A DNA stretch of 8,966 nt from an uncultured Corynebacterium sp. (GTDB lineage: Bacteria; Actinomycetota; Actinomycetes; Mycobacteriales; Mycobacteriaceae): positions 1 through 8,966 of the forward strand of contig CALZCR010000038.1 in the NCBI GenBank assembly GCA_945631445.1. The letters run 5' to 3'. The position numbers and the translations under genes were made by a program. Shown in pieces: positions 1-6,083 of the stretch. Position 1 is the stretch's first letter; each line of letters opens with the position of its first letter. The notes beneath the pieces are model-generated. The model had not been told where the DNA came from, searched no databases, and saw nothing but the letters and a program-made list of their open reading frames with translations.

Positions 1-418
1 AGGAGATCGTCGTCAGCGTGGTCAGGGTGCGCGGCGACAGGGCGTAGAGGGCGGCGGCCACGACCCGGAAGACGGGGGAGCCGACCCGCAGCCGACCCGT
101 GAGCACCAGAAAGCCGGAGAACCCGACGCCGGCGACCACCGTCCACCACAGCCGCTGCGCCACCCAGTCGGGCAGGGGATCGGCGAGCACAAAAAACAGG
201 CCCTGCGGGAAGAAGTACCCGTAGGCCTGGTTCTGGAGTTGGCCGAGCGTGAAGTCGTCGGTCCACGCGCTGGCGGCGCGCGACAAAAAACCGACGGGGT
301 CGGCGACGAGGTCGAGCTTGGTGTCGGCGGCGACACGCCCCGGCGACTGCGCGAACATGACCACGGCCAACACCAGCCAGCCGATCACGTGCGTCAGGGC
401 GCGCGGGCGCATCCGCAC
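1..418 (-). CDS. aftD: AftD, alpha-(1->3)-arabinofuranosyltransferase, N-terminal part (truncated by window edge)
   Basis: The reverse strand from GTG 418 is open to the window edge for 139 codons. AftD is an integral-membrane GT-C glycosyltransferase that adds arabinofuranose from decaprenyl-phosphoryl arabinose to the arabinan of the cell wall. Visible here are a basic N-terminus, a first membrane segment (about residues 8-24), the loop AADTKLDL (30-37) with its conserved acidic residues, the stretch LQNQAYGYFFPQG (61-73), and two more hydrophobic segments (about 90-106 and 115-128). The AADTKLDL loop followed by the QNQAYGY stretch is how I recognise AftD. Full-length relatives run to about 1,000-1,400 residues, so most of the gene lies left of the window. 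The start follows the DUF2613 stop by four bases, so the two are probably translated from one message. ATG 412 is an alternative start. I see no clear ribosome site. Confidence 0.9.
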   Translation of the reverse strand, partial: MRMRPRALTHVIGWLVLAVVMFAQSPGRVAADTKLDLVADPVGFLSRAASAWTDDFTLGQLQNQAYGYFFPQGLFFVLADPLPDWVAQRLWWTVVAGVGFSGFLVLTGRLRVGSPVFRVVAAALYALSPRTLTTLTTIS

Positions 419-422
419 GGGG

Positions 423-617
423 TTACTCGCGGGAGCCGTACTCGGGATCACCCAGGAGCGCCTGCTCGGCGGGCACCGCGTTGGATTGCGGGATGGCGCC
501 GCCCGAGAAGGAGGCCACCCCGAGCACGCCGACGACACCGAGCGCCACGCCGACGACGGCGCTGGCCACGACGGGGCCCAGCGTGCGACGGTTGAGGGAA
601 TCGGATTCGAAAGCCAT
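423..617 (-). CDS. DUF2613 family small membrane protein
   Basis: This 64-residue protein has a short polar N-terminus, the stretch RRTLGPVVASAVVG, then one hydrophobic segment (about residues 13-35) and a polar tail. That is the plan of the actinobacterial DUF2613 proteins, single-pass membrane or secreted peptides of unknown function. In mycobacteria a gene of this family lies directly upstream of aftD and divergent from lpqI, exactly as here. The start chosen is ATG 617: TAGGTT lies 7 bases before it, fitting a leaderless transcript. A TTG three codons upstream would lie within that transcript's missing leader. The stop codon is four bases before the aftD start, so it is probably co-transcribed with aftD and may assist its membrane assembly; that role is inference from position only. 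Confidence 0.85.
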   Translation of the reverse strand: MAFESDSLNRRTLGPVVASAVVGVALGVVGVLGVASFSGGAIPQSNAVPAEQALLGDPEYGSRE

Positions 618-624
618 GCGGATC

Positions 625-630
625 AACCTA
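625..630 (-). promoter_or_regulatory. -10 hexamer of the DUF2613-aftD transcript
   Basis: TAGGTT on the minus strand matches the actinobacterial TANNNT -10 pattern and ends 7 bases before ATG 617. A transcript starting there would begin at or next to the start codon, that is, leaderless. I see no convincing -35 element. Confidence 0.5.
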
Positions 631-691
631 CCAGTGCGGGGCGGATACTGGAATCATGGACGAGACGCGCAATACTGGAGCGCATGACAAA

Positions 692-699
692 GGGGGGAG
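692..699 (+). promoter_or_regulatory. Shine-Dalgarno sequence deciding the lpqI start
   Basis: GGGGGGAG lies 5 bases before GTG 705 and favours that start. A competing reading is a leaderless start at ATG 684, in the same frame seven codons earlier, which has AATACT 7 bases upstream. Both starts keep the lipoprotein signal intact. Confidence 0.5.
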
Positions 700-704
700 C
701 GCTT

Positions 705-1913
705 GTGACCATTGATCGACGCCGCCCGCGGGTGCTGGGCGCCCTGGGGGCGGCCCTTACGCTGCTCGTCGCCGCCTGCGCCCCGGCAGAAGACTCGCCG
801 TCGCCCGTGACGACGGAGACCAGCGTGACGACGTCCGCCCCGACGTCGACAAGCTCCCAGCCAGCACCGACGCTGCCGACGACGAGCGCGCCGGAGCCGA
901 CGCCCGAGGAGATCGCCGAGCAGCGCGTCCCGGACGACGAGCGCGCCAAAATCGCCTCCCTCCTGGTCGTCGGCGTGACCGACTATGACGACGCCCTGGC
1001 CAAACTGCGCCAAGGAGTCGGCGGGATCTTCATCCCCAGCTGGGCGGATTCCCGCTTGTTGCACGAACCCGGGCGCGACGTCGCCGCGCTGCGGCAGGCC
1101 GTCGGCAGGCCGTTTTCCGTCTCCATCGACTTCGAGGGCGGGCGCGTGCAGCGCCACTCCCAGGTCCTCGGCGACCACCCCTCGCCCCGGGAGCTGGCCG
1201 CGACGATGAGCCCGCAGCAGGTCGAGGAGGCCGCCCACGGGCTGGGGCGCACCCTGCGCGCCCACGGGATCACCGTCGACTACGCCCCGGTGCTCGACAT
1301 CGACGCCGCCGGCCTCGAGGTGGTCGGGGACCGGGCCTTCAGCGCCGACCCGTGGGTCGCCGGCGACTACGGCGCCGCCTTCGCCCGCGGACTGAACCGG
1401 GCCGGGGTGGCCCCGGTGTACAAGCACTTCCCAGGCCACGGCCGCGCCAGCGGCGACACCCACCACGTCGCCGCCGTCACCCCACCCTGGCCGGAGGTCG
1501 CCGCCCACGACGCCGCGGCCTGGGCAGTGGCCCTTGAGCAGCGCCCCGCCGCCGTCATGGTCGGGCACATGATCGTCCCCGGCCTCGGCGAGCACGTCCC
1601 CGCCTCCCTGAACCCCGAGGTCTACCGGGTGCTGCGCGAGGGCGACTACCCCGGCGGTCAGCCATTTGCCGGATTGACCTACACCGACGACCTCTCCGGC
1701 ATGCGGGCGATCACCGACGCGATGAGCCTGCCCGAGGCCGTGGCGCGTGCCATCGCCGCCGGCGCGGACCAGGCGTTGTGGTCCTCCGGCACGGAGATCG
1801 GCCCGGCCGTCGACGCCGTCCAGCACGCCTTGGCGCAGGGGGAGATCGCCGCGGAAGACGTCGATTCCGCGGCGCAGCGGGTCCAACTCCAGCTGGCCTA
1901 CGCGGGGTTATGA
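705..1913 (+). CDS. lpqI: LpqI/NagZ-type glycoside hydrolase family 3 beta-N-acetylglucosaminidase, lipoprotein
   Basis: The 402-residue protein opens with an arginine-rich n-region, a hydrophobic core and the lipobox VAAC (Cys25), so it should be exported and lipid-anchored. A Thr/Ser/Pro-rich linker follows (about 31-67). The catalytic domain carries the NagZ hallmarks: IDFEGGRVQR (141-150), KHFPGHG (240-246) with the downstream DTH (251-253) that supplies the Asp-His acid/base dyad, and TDDLSGM (327-333) with the nucleophilic aspartate. Such enzymes release terminal N-acetylglucosamine from muropeptides during peptidoglycan turnover, here outside the membrane. The mycobacterial LpqI is of similar length and sits next to DUF2613-aftD in the same arrangement. 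It is divergent from that pair and 49 bases upstream of the VanW-type gene. The start could also be ATG 684. The Thr/Ser linker is a plausible O-mannosylation region, which is inference. Confidence 0.92.
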   Translation: MTIDRRRPRVLGALGAALTLLVAACAPAEDSPSPVTTETSVTTSAPTSTSSQPAPTLPTTSAPEPTPEEIAEQRVPDDERAKIASLLVVGVTDYDDALAKLRQGVGGIFIPSWADSRLLHEPGRDVAALRQAVGRPFSVSIDFEGGRVQRHSQVLGDHPSPRELAATMSPQQVEEAAHGLGRTLRAHGITVDYAPVLDIDAAGLEVVGDRAFSADPWVAGDYGAAFARGLNRAGVAPVYKHFPGHGRASGDTHHVAAVTPPWPEVAAHDAAAWAVALEQRPAAVMVGHMIVPGLGEHVPASLNPEVYRVLREGDYPGGQPFAGLTYTDDLSGMRAITDAMSLPEAVARAIAAGADQALWSSGTEIGPAVDAVQHALAQGEIAAEDVDSAAQRVQLQLAYAGL

Positions 1914-1949
1914 GGGCGGCGGAACTAGGAGCTTTCCATTTACTGCAAC

Positions 1950-1955
1950 TACCCT
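1950..1955 (+). promoter_or_regulatory. Possible -10 hexamer for the VanW-type gene
   Basis: TACCCT ends 7 bases before GTG 1963, the same spacing as at several other starts in this window. It suggests that the gene has its own leaderless transcript besides any read-through from lpqI. TACCCT is only a moderate match. Confidence 0.35.
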
Positions 1956-1962
1956 GGACGTC

Positions 1963-3648
1963 GTGAGCGGATCAACGAGCAAGCGTAGTGACGGCCGGGG
2001 CTGGAAAGTCGCCCTCGGCGTTGTCGTCGGCTTAATCCTCATCGCCGTCGTGGCCTACGGCGTCGACTACTTCGCCAACAAAGACAAGGTGCCGCGCGGC
2101 ACCGCCGTCGGCGGCGTGGAGATCGGCGGCATGGATAAGGCGGAGGCCAGCCAGACTCTGCAGGCAGAACTCGGCGGCGTGGAAACCGACCCCGTCACCG
2201 TCGCCGCCGGGGAGCTGACCAGCCAGCTCATCCCGGCGGAGTCCGGCCTGGGCATCGACTGGGACGCCACCGTCGTCGCCGCCGGCGAGTCCTCGGCGAA
2301 CCCACTGGTGCGCATCTCCGGGTTGTTCACCACCCGGGAAGTCGACGTGGTCTCCCAGACCGACGAAGCCGCGCTGAACCCTCAGCTGGACCGCGTCGCC
2401 GGGGAGCTGTTCGTCGCCCCGGCCGACGGCGCCGTGGGACTTGAGGGCGGCGAGGTGCGCGTCACCGACCCCGTCGTCGGGCAGGAAGTCGACCGCGCCG
2501 AATTACAGGAAGAGGTCACCGGCGGCTGGCTCGACCCCGCCGGCGTCGAGGTCGAGGCCCTGCCGCTGGAGCCTGCCATCAACCAGGACGTCGTCGACGA
2601 CGTCGCAGGCGGCGCGGCCGCCGAAGCAGTCTCCGGACCGCTGGTGCTCAACGGCGACGACGACGTCGACGGCGTCATCGAACCGGCCCGCATCGGCGAA
2701 TTCGTCGCCTTCCGCAACGACGAGGGCGCCATCCTCCCCGAGGTCGACGTCGAGGCTGCCACCGCGCTCCTCGACGAGCAGCTGGCCGTGACCGAAACCG
2801 AGTCGATCAACGCCCGCATCAACTCCGACGGCTCGGTCACCCCGCACCAGGACGGCCGCGCCGTCGATTGGGAGACCACCATGGACGGCTTCGTCGAGCG
2901 CGTGATCGGCGACGAGCCCCGCGAGTGGGACGCCCTCTATGAGGACGACCCCGCGGGATTCACCACCGAGATGGCCCAAAACGCCGAATTCAACCAGGTC
3001 ATGGGCGAATTCACCACCTCCGGCTACTCGACGACCTCGGGGCAGAACATCGCCGTGATCGTCGGCGACGTCTCCGGCGCCATCGTCGCCCCCGGTGAAG
3101 TCTTCTCCCTTAACGAGTTCACCGGCCCCCGCGGCACGGCCCAGGGCTACGTCGAAGGCGGCATCATCGAAGACGGCCGTGCCGGCACTGCCGTCGGCGG
3201 CGGCATCAGCCAATTCGCTACCACCTTGTACAACGCCTACTACTTCGCCGGCCTCGAGGACGTAACCCACACCCCGCACAGCTACTACATCTCCCGCTAC
3301 CCGGCCGGGCGTGAGGCCACCGTCTACGAAGGCGCCATCGACCTGGCCTTCCGCAACCAGACCGATGTGCCGGTGCGCATCGAGGCCTCCGTCGGCGGCG
3401 GCTCGTTGACCGTGCGCATCATGGGCGTGGACAAATACGACGTGGAATCGGTCAACGGAGGGCGCTGGGCGACGACTCAGCCACGCGAGATGACCGTCTC
3501 CGGCAGCGAGTGCATCCCCTCCAGCGGCATCCCGGGCTTCACCACCTCGGACACCCGCATCGTCCGCGACAAGGCCGGCAACGAGGTCTTCCGCAACACC
3601 GAGACCACCGTCTACGACCCGCAGCCCATCGTCCGCTGCACCGGCTAG
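1963..3648 (+). CDS. VanW/YoaR-type membrane-anchored protein
   Basis: The 561-residue protein has a short cytoplasmic tail, one membrane segment (about 15-34) and a large external part. Just after the membrane, TAVGGVEIGGMDKAEA (47-62) resembles the start of the YoaR-like putative peptidoglycan-binding repeat, and a second such region probably follows (about 160-330). The VanW domain spans about 348-480: GEFTT at 348-352, APGEVFSLNEFTGPR (376-390), GGGISQFATTLYNA (412-425) and a histidine-rich stretch near 436-439. VanW occurs in some vancomycin-resistance clusters but its activity is unknown, so resistance should not be inferred. The C-terminal tail has the only two cysteines (517, 558), possibly a disulphide. 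The chosen GTG has no good ribosome site but has TACCCT 7 bases before it. Next to a peptidoglycan hexosaminidase and aftD, a wall-related role is likely. Confidence 0.85.
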   Translation: MSGSTSKRSDGRGWKVALGVVVGLILIAVVAYGVDYFANKDKVPRGTAVGGVEIGGMDKAEASQTLQAELGGVETDPVTVAAGELTSQLIPAESGLGIDWDATVVAAGESSANPLVRISGLFTTREVDVVSQTDEAALNPQLDRVAGELFVAPADGAVGLEGGEVRVTDPVVGQEVDRAELQEEVTGGWLDPAGVEVEALPLEPAINQDVVDDVAGGAAAEAVSGPLVLNGDDDVDGVIEPARIGEFVAFRNDEGAILPEVDVEAATALLDEQLAVTETESINARINSDGSVTPHQDGRAVDWETTMDGFVERVIGDEPREWDALYEDDPAGFTTEMAQNAEFNQVMGEFTTSGYSTTSGQNIAVIVGDVSGAIVAPGEVFSLNEFTGPRGTAQGYVEGGIIEDGRAGTAVGGGISQFATTLYNAYYFAGLEDVTHTPHSYYISRYPAGREATVYEGAIDLAFRNQTDVPVRIEASVGGGSLTVRIMGVDKYDVESVNGGRWATTQPREMTVSGSECIPSSGIPGFTTSDTRIVRDKAGNEVFRNTETTVYDPQPIVRCTG

Positions 3649-3664
3649 CCCGCCCCACCCCGGA

Positions 3665-3680
3665 AGTGACGCACATCACT
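3665..3680 (+). promoter_or_regulatory. GlxR/CRP-type operator upstream of the lyase gene
   Basis: AGTGACGCACATCACT has two perfect 5-base half-sites (AGTGA and TCACT) around a 6-base spacer. This matches the GTGA-N6-TCAC core bound by the CRP family, including corynebacterial GlxR. Its centre is about 60 bases before the predicted transcription start, close to the -61.5 position of class I CRP activators. Catabolite activation of tnaA and tpl genes is established in enterobacteria; its operation here is inference. Confidence 0.7.
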
Positions 3681-3719
3681 GCAGGTGCCCTCGTGCGAAG
3701 TGGAATCGGGTCGGCCACG

Positions 3720-3725
3720 TAAGAT
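3720..3725 (+). promoter_or_regulatory. -10 hexamer of the lyase gene
   Basis: TAAGAT fits TANNNT and would place transcription start near 3732-3733, giving a leader of about 40 bases that includes the ribosome site. No good -35 is visible, as expected for an activator-dependent promoter. Confidence 0.45.
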
Positions 3726-3759
3726 GCCCGCTGTATGAACCGCAAAGGCTGCGGGCACC

Positions 3760-3766
3760 GGAGGAG
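3760..3766 (+). promoter_or_regulatory. Strong Shine-Dalgarno sequence for the lyase
   Basis: GGAGGAG lies 5 bases before ATG 3772. It is the best ribosome-binding site in the window and fixes the start. It contrasts with the apparently leaderless neighbours. Confidence 0.8.
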
Positions 3767-3771
3767 CGAGA

Positions 3772-5214
3772 ATGTCCAGGGTTAAGTTTCACGGCGACCA
3801 GCAGTACCCGCTGGAAATGCACAAGGTCCGTATCATCCAGAAGTTGAATTTGCTGCCGATCGAGGAACGCCTCGACGCACTGCGGCAGGCCGGCTACAAC
3901 ACGTTCCTGCTGCAGAACGACGACGTGTTCCTCGACATGCTCACCGACTCCGGCGTCAACGCCATGAGCCAGGAGCAGCAGGCCGCGATGATGCAGGCCG
4001 ACGACGCCTACGCCGGCTCCTCCACCTACACCCGCCTGGAGAACAAGGTCCGCGAGCTTTTTGGCATGCAGTATTTCCTGCCCGCCCACCAGGGACGAGC
4101 CTGCGAGAACATCATCTTTTCCACGTTGGTCGACGACGGTGACGTCATCCCGATGAATTACCACTTCACCACCACCAAGGCCCACATCACGGCCAACGGC
4201 GGCACCGTGGCGGAGTACCTCCACCCGGAGGGCATCGACGTCACCGCGGAGCACCCGTTCAAGGGCAACATGGACGTCGGCCAGCTGCGCGAGCTGCTCG
4301 CCTCGGATGCGAATGTGCCGCTGGTGCGCATGGAGGCCGGCACCAACTTGATCGGTGGCCAACCCTTCTCGCTGGAAAACTTGCGCGAGGTCCACGCCGT
4401 CGCCCAGGAGCACGGAATTCCGCTGGTGCTGGACGCGTCGCTGTTACAGGACAACCTGTACTTCATGAAGAAGCGGGAAGAGCAGTGCGCCGACATGGAG
4501 ATCCGCGAGATCGCCATGGCCGTCGCCGACGCCTGCGACATCTTCTACTTCTCCGCCCGCAAACTCGGCTTCGGCCGCGGCGGCGGCATCTGCATCCGCG
4601 AGGAAGAGACCTACAAACAGATGCGTGGCCTGGTGCCTCTGTTCGAGGGTTTCCTCACCTACGGCGGCATGTCCGTCCGCGAGATGGAGGCCATCACCGT
4701 CGGGCTGGAAGAGACCATGGACTATGACATGATCTCCCATGGCCCGGAGTTCATCGAGTACACCGTGCGCGAGCTGGATCAGCGCGGCGTGCCCGTGGTC
4801 AAGCCCGCCGGCGGCCTGGGCGCGCACCTCAACGCGATGGACTTTGTGGATCACATCCCGCAGACCCAGTACCCGGCCGGCGCGTTGAACGCGGCGTTGT
4901 ACCTGACCTCCGGGGTGCGCGGCATGGAACGCGGCACCATGAGCGAGGAGCGCGACGCCGAGGGCGTCGAGCCGCTGGCGAACATGGAGCTGGTGCGCCT
5001 GGCGCTGCCGCGGCGCGTGTTCACGCTCTCGCAGCTGAACTACCTCATCGACCGCGTGACGTGGCTGCATGAGAACCGCGAACTGATCGGCGGCCTAGAG
5101 TGGGAGGAGGAGCCGGAGATCCTGCGCTTCTTCTACGGCCGAGTGCGCCCGACTTCGGACTGGCCGCAGAAGCTGCTGGCCAAGTTCCGCGAGGACTTCG
5201 GCGACTCGCTGTAG
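3772..5214 (+). CDS. Tyrosine phenol-lyase/tryptophanase family PLP beta-eliminating lyase
   Basis: This 480-residue protein aligns along its length with tyrosine phenol-lyase (TPL, 456 residues) and tryptophanase (471), cytoplasmic PLP enzymes that split tyrosine or tryptophan into phenol or indole plus pyruvate and ammonia. Set against Citrobacter freundii TPL recalled from memory, it keeps Tyr80 (TPL Y71), Arg109 (R100), Asn192 (N185), Asp221 (D214), the PLP lysine Lys264 (K257) and carboxylate-binding Arg409 (R404). The residues separating the two activities are of TPL type: Thr133 (T124, Asp in tryptophanase), Arg387 (R381, Ile in tryptophanase) and Phe453 (F448). Departures are Leu224 for R217, Arg263 for K256 and Leu349 for H343. 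There is also a C-terminal extension of about 24 residues. No aromatic amino acid permease is adjacent. Family membership is firm, but the substrate is open: phenol-type elimination or another beta-substituted amino acid. Databases may call it tryptophanase. Confidence 0.88.
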   Translation: MSRVKFHGDQQYPLEMHKVRIIQKLNLLPIEERLDALRQAGYNTFLLQNDDVFLDMLTDSGVNAMSQEQQAAMMQADDAYAGSSTYTRLENKVRELFGMQYFLPAHQGRACENIIFSTLVDDGDVIPMNYHFTTTKAHITANGGTVAEYLHPEGIDVTAEHPFKGNMDVGQLRELLASDANVPLVRMEAGTNLIGGQPFSLENLREVHAVAQEHGIPLVLDASLLQDNLYFMKKREEQCADMEIREIAMAVADACDIFYFSARKLGFGRGGGICIREEETYKQMRGLVPLFEGFLTYGGMSVREMEAITVGLEETMDYDMISHGPEFIEYTVRELDQRGVPVVKPAGGLGAHLNAMDFVDHIPQTQYPAGALNAALYLTSGVRGMERGTMSEERDAEGVEPLANMELVRLALPRRVFTLSQLNYLIDRVTWLHENRELIGGLEWEEEPEILRFFYGRVRPTSDWPQKLLAKFREDFGDSL

Positions 5215-5225
5215 AACACACGCCA

Positions 5226-5241
5226 TGTTTCACGTGAAACA
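5226..5241. other. parS: parS, ParB-binding centromere site
   Basis: TGTTTCACGTGAAACA is a perfect 16-bp palindrome identical to the bacterial parS consensus, and the flanks extend it to a 20-bp palindrome (5224-5243). ParB (Spo0J) loads here as a CTP-dependent clamp and directs origin segregation with ParA; in corynebacteria it also organises the chromosome with SMC. The site is intergenic, 11 bases after the lyase stop and just before a terminator. parS sites usually cluster near the replication origin, so the window may lie in that arm. Confidence 0.93.
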
Positions 5242-5248
5242 TGGAAGG

Positions 5249-5282
5249 AAAAAGGGGGCGACCGTATCGGTCGCCCCCTTTT
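5249..5282. terminator. Strong bidirectional intrinsic terminator
   Basis: GGGGGCGACCG and its complement form an 11-bp perfect stem around a TAT loop, flanked by AAAAA on the left and TTTT on the right. It should end transcription of the lyase on the plus strand and of the tRNA on the minus strand. Confidence 0.92.
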
Positions 5283-5286
5283 ACTG

Positions 5287-5360
5287 TGGAGCCGGTGACG
5301 AGAATCGAACTCGCACCCTCAGCTTGGGAAGCTGATGTTCTACCACTAAACTACACCGGC
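5287..5360 (-). tRNA. tRNA-Gly, anticodon CCC
   Basis: The minus strand folds as a complete tRNA. The acceptor stem is GCCGGTG with CACCGGC, the D arm contains GTTTAGTGGTAGAAC, the anticodon stem is TCAGC/GCTGA around the loop TTCCCAA (anticodon CCC), and the T arm is CGAGTTCGATTCTCG. The discriminator base is T and CCA is encoded (5287-5289); without CCA the gene ends at 5290. Anticodon CCC reads GGG glycine codons. A possible -10, TACAGT (5394-5389 on the minus strand), would give a leader of about 20 bases. The downstream hairpin at 5249-5282 terminates it. Confidence 0.96.
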
Positions 5361-5430
5361 ATTCGCCCGCATTGCTGCGTGCCAAATAACTGTAGCACTG
5401 GGGCCCGGCCCACGGAGAAACCGGGGCACG

Positions 5431-5436
5431 TAGACT
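5431..5436 (+). promoter_or_regulatory. -10 hexamer of dcd
   Basis: TAGACT ends 7 bases before GTG 5444, which places transcription start at or next to the start codon. No ribosome-binding site is present, so dcd mRNA is probably leaderless. Confidence 0.6.
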
Positions 5437-5443
5437 GGGAGAC

Positions 5444-6007
5444 GTGCTTCTCTCAGACCGTGACATCAGATCCGCCGTAGACTCCGGCCGCCTCGGCATC
5501 GAGCCATATGAGCCACGATTGGTGCAGCCGTCGAGCATCGACGTCCGCCTGGACAAATACTTCCGGGTGTTCAACAACTCCCGCTACACCCACATCGACC
5601 CCAAACAGCCGATGGACGACCTGACCACCATGGTGGAGGTTCCCGACGACGAACCCTTCGTCCTGCATCCGGGCGAATTCGTACTCGCCTCCACTCTGGA
5701 GATGTTCACCTTGCCGGAAGACCTCGCCGGCCGCCTGGAAGGAAAAAGTTCTCTGGGTCGTTTGGGGCTGTTGACCCACTCGACCGCCGGTTTCATTGAC
5801 CCGGGTTTCACGGGGTGCATCACTCTGGAGCTGTCGAACGTGGCGAACTTACCGATCACGCTGTGGCCAGGCATGAAGGTCGGCCAGCTGGCGATCTTTC
5901 AGATGTCCTCGGCCGCCGAGGTGCCCTACGGCACCGGTCAGCTAGGTTCGAAGTACATGAACCAGCGCGGCCCCACGCCCTCAAAGTATTATCTGAACTT
6001 CCGCTAG
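5444..6007 (+). CDS. dcd: dCTP deaminase (probably bifunctional dCTP deaminase/dUTPase)
   Basis: The 187-residue protein is full length for actinobacterial Dcd. The enzyme converts dCTP to dUTP, supplying dUMP for thymidylate synthesis; the Mycobacterium tuberculosis homologue also hydrolyses dUTP to dUMP. Visible are the N-terminal [11 protein letters not shown] (27-37), the signature [11 protein letters not shown] (99-109) with the active-site Ser and Arg, the [12 protein letters not shown] segment (111-122) and ITLELSN (126-132), whose Glu129 is the expected catalytic glutamate. The THSTAG segment resembles that of the bifunctional actinobacterial enzyme, so dual activity is likely but inferred. 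The start is GTG 5444, supported by the -10 sequence 7 bases upstream and by the normal Dcd N-terminus MLLSDRDI. It is divergent from the tRNA and stands apart from the lyase. Confidence 0.96.
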   Translation: MLLSDRDIRSAVDSGRLGIEPYEPRLVQPSSIDVRLDKYFRVFNNSRYTHIDPKQPMDDLTTMVEVPDDEPFVLHPGEFVLASTLEMFTLPEDLAGRLEGKSSLGRLGLLTHSTAGFIDPGFTGCITLELSNVANLPITLWPGMKVGQLAIFQMSSAAEVPYGTGQLGSKYMNQRGPTPSKYYLNFR

Positions 6008-6069
6008 GAGATCTGCCCGCCCCCGGGGCGACGGGCCGGAGCCCTCGGCCGAACTCTGTGGGAGCAGGG

Positions 6070-6075
6070 TATTGT
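6070..6075 (+). promoter_or_regulatory. -10 hexamer of the 121-residue protein gene
   Basis: TATTGT ends 8 bases before ATG 6084. The only purine-rich stretch (GAGGGC) directly abuts the ATG and is too close to serve as a ribosome site. A leaderless start at ATG 6084 is the simplest reading. Confidence 0.5.
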
Positions 6076-6083
6076 CTGAGGGC

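Noticed and set aside
249..704. Upstream extension of the lpqI frame
   Set aside because: It overlaps DUF2613 and aftD antisense and would bury the lipoprotein signal peptide in the middle of the protein. The ribosome site before GTG 705 and the lipobox fix the start near 705 (or 684).
654..1886. Long open frame antisense to lpqI (and similar long frames opposite the VanW gene, the lyase and alaT, for example 2503-3279 minus and 6541-8337 plus)
   Set aside because: They result from high GC content opposite real genes. Their translations are Gly/Arg/Asp/Val-rich without motifs, while the other strand encodes recognisable families.
1747..1962. Upstream extension of the VanW frame into lpqI
   Set aside because: The 72 extra residues overlap conserved lpqI coding sequence, are Arg/Pro/Ser-rich and would precede the membrane anchor. 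GTG 1963 gives a normal anchored protein.
1963..3648. Vancomycin-resistance determinant
   Set aside because: The VanW domain alone does not confer resistance. No vanHAX or vanRS homologues are present, and the domain is common in Gram-positive bacteria.
3724..3738. Four-codon frame ATG-CCC-GCT-GTA-TGA before the lyase
   Set aside because: It overlaps the predicted -10 region, so it would not be transcribed from that promoter, and it is too short to support.
3649..3771. tnaC-like tryptophan leader or riboswitch upstream of the lyase
   Set aside because: No Trp-containing leader peptide, rut-like stretch or recognisable aptamer is visible. The space is accounted for by the GlxR-type site, promoter and ribosome site.
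3786..3793. Half parS sequence GTTTCACG, also at 5805-5812
   Set aside because: Only one arm is present and the other half does not match. Both lie in coding sequence, so they are probably chance matches.
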